A DNA stretch of 64,000 nt from Scalesia atractyloides (Eukaryota; Streptophyta; Magnoliopsida; Asterales; Asteraceae). The notes below the pieces were generated by a model that worked only from the letters and a program-made list of their open reading frames with translations, was not told where the DNA came from and made no database searches. This document shows positions 56,791-64,000 of the stretch, piece after piece. The position numbers and the translations under genes were made by a program. Numbering within the stretch: the first letter of the stretch is position 1; every line of letters starts with the position of its first letter. The stretch lies in contig CAMTDV010000013.1 in the NCBI GenBank assembly GCA_947069175.1, forward strand, positions 30,817,857-30,881,856. The letters run 5' to 3'.

Positions 56791-57490
56791 GGTAATTATC
56801 TTGATTTTAATTACACTTAACCATTACTGAAACTTCGTCATCTTCACCGGTTTTAACCGGAAGTGGTGACTGACTGGTTCAAAATATTGATTCATGTTTC
56901 TTTAGCGTTTAATGATCATTTACAAACGAGATAAAAGTAAAAAGGAAAGGAATTAGGCGTGAAAAGTACCGACTGATTTTACTCTGTTTTCCGGCAGAAC
57001 TCCGGCGACAGAAGTCTTTTTCCGGCGACAAGTATCTTGCAGCAGAGAGTCTTCCGAAGGCTTGAAAAGGTTGTGGGTGACTTCGGTAAAAGTTTAGGGG
57101 GTTCAGTAAGCTCAGAGATTACTGATACGGTTTTCCGGCGAAGTAATAATAATTTCCGGCGAGTGAGTTTTCGCCGAGAAAAGGTGTGATTTGAGTGTGA
57201 AAGACTTCTGGCGAGTTGTGGTTGAATTTATAGGATAGTATTGAGATGAATGGGGTCTGAATTCGGTCTTAATTCGGAGTCATTCGTTCTCCGGCGGTTA
57301 CAGCTGATGTCGCGGGTTCAGACGTCGGTTATAACCGTCGTAATAGTTAATTCATCGGTTATATTGAGCGAACATGTAATTAAACAGCGAAGTCGTCGGG
57401 ATTTCCGACGACTGTTATTTTGGGCGCAATAATTTAATTTCTGAAATTGAATATTTGAATTAATTGTTTTCTGTTATTACCAGAAAATCG

Positions 57491-57570
57491 AGATGGCGGA
57501 GTGGTTTGTCGGCTGAGAGATAAGTCTTTGGTTGAACCGGATACAGACCCGAGTTCGAAACCCGGCATGG
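57491..57570 (+). other. tRNA-like module T4 in the G 5' LTR
   Basis: Identical copy of 51291-51370. It lies upstream of the TATA-like box and on the opposite strand to the element transcript. Confidence 0.55.
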
Positions 57571-58148
57571 GTAAAACATTTTTATTTTGTTATTTTTATC
57601 AGTTTTTCAAAAACTAAATATATATCCCCGCATAATAATTGATTACGGATCGTTTAAAATTATTTTGGGCATTTAATTCGCAACGAAAAATTTGACTGAC
57701 TGTTCGGTTGATAAACGGAGCGGGTTTGGTAAATCCGTTTTTTACGGATGTTACATGTTTGTTATTGTATGTTGTTTGTTTGTTATTGTATGTTTACTTA
57801 CGTTTGTTCATATATGATTATTGCGTAACTTTTTCATATTAAATACAACAAGAAATAAATAATAAATGTTTCTAACAAGGTTCACTCGCCAACTTTTTGT
57901 TGATCCAAAAACTATTTTTACACATGATACAGGTGAACAGGATGAAGCCAGGAAAACATAGGAAATGCCTTAGAAGAAAATAATGAAGTCTAGAAAGATG
58001 TGTAGAACATGTTGTAATTATGATTGTATGATTTCCTTTAATTTGTAATAATAAATATGAAACATTATAATAAATGTCATGAGCTTTGATGAAAACCCAA
58101 TCATGCCCCAATCACCTTTTCCGCTGCGGGTCGGGGTGTGACATAGGC

Positions 58149-59440
58149 GGAATTGTTGATCAGTTAATGCCTGAAAAAGATGGAATCCTTAGATTTAATG
58201 GCAGATCTGGGTTCTAATCTTTGGAGGACTTAGAGATCTAATCCTCCAAGAAACACATAATTCGAGATACTCAGTTCACCCAGGTGGTGACAAGATGTAT
58301 CAAGATTTAAAGAAGAATTATTGGTGGATGGGTTTGAAGAAATCCATAGCCACTTATGTAGCTAAGTGTCTGACGTGTTCGCAAGTTAAAGCTGAACATC
58401 AGAAACCGTCAGGACTTCTAAAATAACTTGAAATTCCCACTTGGAAATGGGAAATGGTAACTATGGATTTGATTACCAAGTTACCTAAGACCAAACGTGG
58501 TACTGACACACTTTGGGTCATTGTTGATAGACTAACTAAGTCAGCACATTTCTTGTCGATTAAAGAAACTTTAAATTCTGACAAGTTGGCTAAGATATAT
58601 ATGGACAAGATTGTGTCCCTACATGGTGTGTCGGTATCCATTGCATCCAATAGAGATACTAGATATACATCTCACTTTTGGAAAAGTTTTCAACAATCTT
58701 TAGGCACTAGACTAAACATTAGTACGACTTACCATCCACATACTGATGGTTAGAGTGAGCAAACAATCCAAACTTTGGAAGACATGCTTAGAGCATGTGT
58801 GATTATTTTAGGTGGAAGTTGGGATGACCGCTTACCCCTAATAGAATTCTTATATAATAATAGTTATGTGTCTGTTGGGCCGAAGTTGGGGAAGCCTAAC
58901 TGTCTGGACCTAAAATTGTCCTAGAGACCACAGATAAGATAATACAAATCTGTGATCGTCTCAAAGCTGCCCGTGATAGGCAGAAAAATTATGCAGATAA
59001 GAGGCGAAAACCTCTTAAGTTCCAAATAAGGGATAAAGTATTATTGAAGGTATCATCCTAGAAAGGTGTGATGTGCTTCGGAAAGAAGGGCAAGTTAAGC
59101 CCGAGATATATTGGACCATTCGAGGTAATCAAATGTGTCGGTTCTGTAGCTTATAAGCTTAAGTTGCCTGAGGAGCTCAGTGGAATCCATGATGTGTTCC
59201 ACATATCTAATTTAAAGAAATGTCTAGCCAATGAGTCGCTAGCAATGTCACATCAATATGTGCAAATTGATAAAAACCTGACGTTCATTGAGAAACCAAT
59301 TTCGATCGAGGATCCACAGGTTAAAGAGCTCTGAAAGAACTTTATACCTATTGTAAAGGTTAAGTGGGATGCCCTTCGAGGCCCCGAATTTACATGGGAG
59401 GTTGAGTCCACTATGCGACAAAAGTACCCCCATCTTTTTT
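58149..59440 (+). pseudogene. Integrase with chromodomain-like end of element E
   Basis: Pol of E resumes after the TAGGC duplication. The zinc-binding part (VHPGGDKMYQ, then KCLTCSQVKAEH) lies at about 58274-58400. A TAA near 58423 interrupts it. The core frame 58454-58753 has the first two acidic sites (MDLITKLP and SNRDTRYTSHF) and ends at a TAG just before the third (TIQTLEDMLRACV). An internal deletion follows near 58870-58920. The frame 59068-59334 holds the C-terminal GPFEVIKCVGSVAYKL and DVFHISNLKKC motifs. After one more stop comes VKWDALRGPEFTWEVE, a chromodomain-like end. Integrase would insert the cDNA; this copy is inactive. Confidence 0.82.
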
Positions 59441-59482
59441 AATAAAATCTCGAGGTCGAGATTTCTTTTAAGCGGGTGAGGA

Positions 59483-61192
59483 TGTAACACAAAATTTCGC
59501 GTCCGGTACTATACCGACACGTGTACATGCCCTCGAAAACCCTCAAATGAGTTAGCTACTCAACTAACCTAAAACAAGTCCAAAATTCACAAAATTTCTT
59601 TCATACCTAACCGTAACCTACGGTCTGGGACCGTAGGCTACGGTCTAATGTTGCTGAATCGTTTTTAAATTGACCATAACCAACAATCAAACAACTGTAG
59701 CCTACGGCGGGCCTTGAAAACCTTAGTTTTTTAACCAATTTTAAATTTTAGTAAATGACCCAAAGGCCCCTAGACTTTGATATTTTCATATTACTTGTTT
59801 AATCAAGCCACTTTTGGACCCAAACGTCTCTCGGTTGAGACGATATCTTTTGATTCACCATCCTTGAGCATTCCGCTTCTTCACCGAACCTTTAACTTAC
59901 TAGTTTGAGTAAATTAACCCACGAAACCATAAGTATTCGTATCTTTCACGTTTAAGCTAGTAAACACTTATAAGTCGTAAAAACACCTAGTGTGACAGTC
60001 GTTAACGTTCGGTTATTCGTACTCTTCTTCAATACATCTCGTGTTGAACAAAAAGAACTAGTTGTGTCATTATGTCATGGAATATAAGTCAAGGGACAAT
60101 TCATGACATTTAACAAAACTATTTTTGAGGGACTAAATGTGTCAAAACCCCAATTTTATGTCAAGTTGCCATCAAGCCTACAAATTGCCACACCTTTGCA
60201 GCTCTTAACATCTTGATAGACACTTGTAAAGATCCTACAACACCTCTAACACCTAGCATCATCCCCCCACACTCTCTTGCACTGTACATAGCCCATCAAA
60301 CTCACTTATTATGTGCTCATTCACTCTTTTGACTCTCTATTACACTCTTGGAAGTTTCTGACCATTTAGGAGCTTCCCTTTGAGTTCTCAGTTTCTCTTG
60401 GATCACTTGTAAGTGTTCCATCTCTTCTCTTTTCTTTTTATAGGCTTTCAGTAGCCAAAAGTCAAGCATTTTTGAAAAATGCCTTGACTTTCGGTTAAGA
60501 CCATTATGGTCTAGCCATTGTTCAAAATAAACATGGCTAAGTGATCGTAATTAGGAAGGTATTAATCCCTTAAAAGGGCACCTCCTAAGGATCACGTTTA
60601 CTAGGTCAATTGACGGGTCAAAGTTTATGTTTTAAAAAGTCAAAGGGGTCAGATTCATAAATATTATAATGTGAATTTATGCACAAGTTCCGCTAGCATG
60701 TCAAACTTTGACTAAAATGCCCTATTTACATAAAACAAGGTTTTAATCAATAACGAACTTGCAAATGAATTACCTACTGATATGTTTATATAATTAACAT
60801 ATTATGATGTTATTATTCTAATCCTAAACTAAGTTTTATTACAATGTCGTAATTTATGTTTTAAAAGACCAAAATGCCCTTTCGGTGCATAGTTTGGTCC
60901 TACACCATAAATCACACTTATGTGTGCTATCTTACTGATAATATATTCCAAATTAAGAATTTTTCCAAAGTGTTTATGATAATAATATCAGAATATCTGC
61001 AAGTTCCTTTTATACGACATATAATGGTCAAAACGCCTTATAAGGCGTAGTTTCGTTTTAAAACCTCAAAGGGCATATAAGTTGATATCCTACTGATATT
61101 ACAACTTATTTAAAGTATAATGACATATAGAACTTGTTCATGACTCATTTGTTTACCCGATATCGCTTATATGCGTACGCTTAAGTATATGT
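59483..61192 (+). repeat. 3' LTR of element E, cut by H
   Basis: It starts TGTAACACAAAATTTCGCG and follows the 5' LTR (37876) to the point matching about 39590, where H begins. Substitutions and small indels are frequent and the TATA box is mutated, so E is old. The last 1.15 kb of the LTR should lie right of H, outside the window. Confidence 0.88.
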
Positions 61193-62321
61193 GAGGAGTT
61201 ATGGTCCCGCGCAACCATATCCTTGACCCAAATGTCACAAAGATAACCATGCGCGCAACGTGTAATGGTGCGCCTTCTATGGATTCAATAGGTCACACAA
61301 TGAGCCTTGCGCACTCAGCGCAACAGTGAATTAGACCAACCTTTACAGGTCACACAATGAGCCTTGCGCACTCAGCGAAACGATAAATTAGACCAGTTTC
61401 CATAAGTCACACAACGAGCCTTGTGTACTCGCCACAACGGCAAGATAGACTCATGCGCGCAGGGTACTAGGCCCTGCGCACAACAACATTCCTCTAAGCT
61501 GCGAATCCCAAAACCTTGCAAGGACAAGACACACATGAGAAGCGACTCATAGTCTTAGGACAAAAGGATACACCCCTGACACCCTGCGCTGGCGGGAAAA
61601 ACCTTAATAGCCCCGCAGAAGGGGGTAAGCACTAAGAGATGTTGACCATACCTCAGGGTACGGAATGGGAGAGCTGTGACCAAAGGTTACTTGGCAGGTT
61701 GCGTGTGACTACGCTCATGACAATAAGGCAAGTGTCAGACCATGCACCAACCACTATTCTGCCAATGACTATTCCACTTTCTCTATTTCGGTTGGCAACT
61801 GGCCTGACACCAGAAACGGCTACTTTACACGTGGCACCACTAAACACCCGACAAAGCATACCTCCCGACAGAGAACATTAATTCTCTTGCAGGGAGCATT
61901 TAATGTCTGTCGTCGAAGGACAAAAGGGATGTTTCTTGCTGTATGGGTCGGGCCCAAGGCCCACCAGCATTTCTCCTAAACATACCATCTCTCGGCTATA
62001 AATAAGTATCGGATCTCCAGGTAACGACACGCTTACAGAGGCATATACTTGCTACACCACTTACCACACACATAAGCTCTTGTTTATGTTAGCAATTACT
62101 CGTTTTCATACCAAAGATACTTATTCTCACGCCGGAGTGTGGTCATGGAGAAAACCACCCTTTCCCCATGGCGAGACTAACGGCGCTGCTAGTTTTGCAG
62201 ATCAACCGGAGTGAGCTTGCAAACACAAAGGTGAAGTGAGAGGTTAACCATTTATGCAGAAACACCCAGGTTGTGCCTTATATATCCCCGGATATCCCTA
62301 GGTTCAACCAGTGCTTCGTCA
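61193..62321 (+). repeat. 5' LTR of element H
   Basis: TG..CA ends (TGAGGAG to CTTCGTCA), TATAAATA box at 61997-62004. About three degenerate copies of a unit of about 53 bp with the core AGCCTTGCGCACTCAGCG lie at 61290-61450. Confidence 0.75.
61997..62004 (+). promoter_or_regulatory. TATA box in the H LTR
   Basis: TATAAATA in CTCGGCTATAAATAAG, about 800 bp into the LTR. Confidence 0.6.
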
Positions 62322-62334
62322 TTGGCGCCATCCG
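62322..62334 (+). other. Primer binding site of element H
   Basis: TTGGCGCCATCCG directly follows the LTR. It does not match tRNA-Met; TGGCGCC-type sites occur in Tat/Ogre-group elements that use other tRNAs. The exact tRNA is not assigned. Confidence 0.6.
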
Positions 62335-62400
62335 CTATATTCTCACTAGTTCGAGTTTAAGACCTTCCTTTTTTTCACCTTTTCTAAGCCTCATCTCCTG

Positions 62401-64000
62401 ATGGCCGATTTTCCAACCCCGCGAGGCTCTCGACGCGAAGGCAAGAACCCGGTTCAAACCTATCGTGCTGACGGGAAAGTGAGGGAAGATTCCTCTGAGG
62501 ATACCTGTGACCAACACGGCTCTGGCCGAATAAACATCTTGGTCACTCCCGGAGCCCAGCTAGAGACTCCCATTGTTCCGATCATGTCGGTCTTACCCCC
62601 GGGTGAGACACCGATGTCATGGTTCATAAAGTCTTAGACGGCCTTGAATGTCGTCTATGCGCAACTCTGTTCGCAAACAAATACCCATGCTGCCCCTGTG
62701 CAACCCGCTGTCCAATTACACGGTTCCCCTAGAATTTTGAGTTGCGACTCACCGGCGGGGGCGAGCGTACCATATAGTATCCACCCACAGGAGACAGAAT
62801 ACACACAACCTCCGCCTAAGCCAGAGTCTCGCTCTCTCAGACAAGCATTTGTCCACTCACGGCTGGGCCCGCGTCCTCAAGGGGAGCGGTACACCCAGCG
62901 TGAGGAAGACAAAACTTACGGTGAAGGTGATAGCGCAAGTGTCTTTCACCGGATACCCAAAAATCATGCGGCATACATATCCGCTCCACGCGGCGGTTAC
63001 AACCGGAGGCTGAGCATGATTACAACTTGATTTACCGACCGGCAGACGCAGTCGAACACTCCAAGTTCATCATGGAGATAGCTTTCGCACTCTAGGAGCG
63101 TGCAAAGCTGCCCTCTAACATCAGAAAATACAATGGGTTGACTGACCTGGATGATCACCTGCGTCTCTTCACTGGTGCAGGGCTAATCGGAGGATGGACA
63201 CTACCAATGTGGTGTCACCTATTTGTTCAAACCCTCACAGGTGCTGCACGCCTGTGGTTTGATAACCTGCCTACGGGAAAACTCGCGTCCTGGAAAGACT
63301 TAAAGGACAAGTTCCTGGCGTATTTCAGCCAGCAAAGGCGTTATGTCAAAGATTCTTCTGACGTAATGAATATCTGGCGACGGGATGATGAAAGCCTCGA
63401 AGACTTCATCACCCGCTACAACAAAGAGGTGCTGGAGATAGGGGATGTGCATGAAGACCTTATTTGTGTACAGTTTAAATATGTCGTACACTTTGACGAG
63501 ATGATCAAAGTCTTGTCAGGGACTACATGTCTCCCAAGAGCTGGGAGAAACTTATGGTCGCGGCAAAGGTCTATGCGCAAACAGAGCGCAACCTCAACAA
63601 TAGTAGGCCTCCCCTACCTCACCATCGTCCCCAAGACTTGAGCAGGAGTTTTGGGAAAAAGAATAAGGGGTGGAGAGACCACAGCCAGCACCTTCCCCAT
63701 ACACTGGTCGATGCCCGCGCGACCATTAACAAGCTCACCACTCAGCAGGAAATAAAACAAGATAATAGTGATCGCCAGTGGACCCCACTGACGAAGATAC
63801 CGGCGGAGGTCCTCAGCACAGAAGACCATCAATTCAAACAACCACCGTCGATGCGCAACAAGAAGGGTCAAAACCCCAACCTCTTTTGTGATTATCACAA
63901 AGACACGGGGTACACAACCGACAATTGCATCTCCCTATGCATGGAGATTGAGAAGGCACTCGAGAGTGGGAAGCTCACCCACTTATTACAAAACATGCAT
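62401..64000 (+). pseudogene. gag of Tat-like element H, broken and incomplete
   Basis: From ATG 62401 (MADFPTPRGSRREGK) the frame has a TAG at 62635-62637, then 62644-63030 continues with a Pro-rich linker. A frame change occurs near 63030-63060. The conserved gag domain lies in 63138-63530: the NGLTDLDDHLRLF start, then LTGAARLWFDNLP and SQQRRYVKDSSDVMNIWRRDDESLEDFITRY spread over about 120 codons. A frame change near 63520 follows. Further on, CDYHKDTGYTTDNC (about 63890-63930) is the Tat-type Cys/His motif, in frame with the window end. Gag would package the RNA. The rest is outside. Confidence 0.75.

Larger units (their letters stand above)
48973..57755 (-). mobile_element. Element G: young gag-only LTR retrotransposon
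   Basis: 8783 bp with two 2583-bp LTRs spaced exactly 6200 bp apart, flanked by the perfect duplication TGTTT (48968-48972 and 57756-57760). On the minus strand: LTR, primer site, leader, intact gag, 1.5 kb without coding capacity, purine tract, LTR. There is no protease, RT, RNase H or integrase. The LTRs differ at one position that I could find (A49409 versus G55609), so the insertion is recent. It must have used enzymes from an autonomous relative. Confidence 0.93.
55173..57755 (-). repeat. 5' LTR of element G (2583 bp)
   Basis: Direct copy of 48973-51555 at an offset of 6200 bp with one mismatch seen (G at 55609). It drives transcription on the minus strand; the TATA-like box would be at 57232-57225. 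Confidence 0.93.
46523..58143 (+). mobile_element. Element F: solo LTR in E, itself split by G
   Basis: It starts TGTAACATCCGTC at 46523 and ends GGGGTGTGACA at 58143, flanked by the exact duplication TAGGC (46518-46522 and 58144-58148). Without the G insertion it is about 2830 bp, close to the 2583-bp LTR of G, with which it shares ends and internal modules. No internal element region is present, so this is a solo LTR left by LTR-LTR recombination. It lies in the same orientation as E and opposite to G. Confidence 0.9.
37876..61192 (+). mobile_element. Element E: Tekay/Del-like gypsy element, split by F and G
   Basis: 5' LTR, primer site, upstream ORF, gag, protease, RT, RNase H; then solo LTR F (with G inside); then integrase with a chromodomain-like end and the 3' LTR, which is cut by H. 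The RNase H part stops at 46522 and pol resumes at 58149 after the duplicated TAGGC. Integrase after RNase H is diagnostic of gypsy, and the C-terminal chromodomain-like stretch points to a chromovirus. Confidence 0.88.
61193..64000 (+). mobile_element. Element H: Tat-like gypsy element, right part outside
   Basis: It begins TGAGGAGTTATGG inside the E 3' LTR. A 1129-bp LTR is followed by a primer site of a non-Met type and gag. The GC content is visibly higher than in the rest of the window. Gag type and primer site point to the Tat/Retand group. Pol would follow outside. Confidence 0.8.

Noticed and set aside
51050..57432. Identical 60-codon ORFs at 51050 and 57250
   Set aside because: They are the same frame in the two identical LTRs of G; it has no known motif and overlaps promoter sequence.

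Overview
This window is intergenic plant nuclear DNA made almost entirely of nested retroelements. I found no host gene, rRNA or genuine tRNA gene. The signs are plant Ty1/copia and Ty3/gypsy LTR retrotransposons with initiator tRNA-Met primer sites, an endogenous plant pararetrovirus (Caulimoviridae), and a MULE transposase remnant. The accessory ORFs (the histidine-rich ORF upstream of gag in a gypsy element, and the long ORFs downstream of pol in copia elements) are of a kind I associate with Asteraceae genomes. A daisy-family host is therefore my best guess, as an inference and not a proof.

Layout. A (1-1914): right end of a gypsy LTR, primer site, leader and a broken gag, interrupted by B. 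B (1915-7762): copia element with 5' LTR, a CGGAT-rich leader, broken gag, protease and an intact-looking integrase, then truncated before RT. C (7763-10384, minus): LTR and accessory ORF of another copia element. V (10678-23885): endogenous pararetrovirus built as a giant inverted repeat. The left arm is minus strand (10678 to about 15735). The right arm is plus strand and continues into a full genome-length unit with movement protein, coat protein, protease, RT, RNase H, a downstream ORF, promoter and repeated primer site. M (23963-25810): MULE remnant. D (25811-37875): decayed full copia element with an accessory ORF, its 3' LTR cut by E. E (37876-61192): large Tekay/Del-like gypsy with about 2.9 kb LTRs and decayed gag-pol, split by F and G. 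F (46523-58143): solo LTR with TSD TAGGC, inserted between the RNase H and integrase parts of E. G (48973-57755, minus): very young gag-only LTR element with 2583-bp LTRs and TSD TGTTT, inserted in F. H (61193-64000): 5' part of a Tat-like gypsy inserted in the 3' LTR of E and running off the window.

How they relate. Insertion order can be read directly: D is older than E, E older than F, F older than G; E is also older than H. G has only a gag gene and would need reverse transcriptase and integrase in trans; the leader of A resembles that of G, so A belongs to a related family. The LTRs of G and F each hold four tRNA-like modules with A-box and B-box spacing like real tRNA genes, a feature I cannot place in a known LTR family. 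The inverted pararetrovirus could form a hairpin RNA of about 5 kb per arm if transcribed through, and so could feed small-RNA silencing. Both views are inference from sequence structure only.
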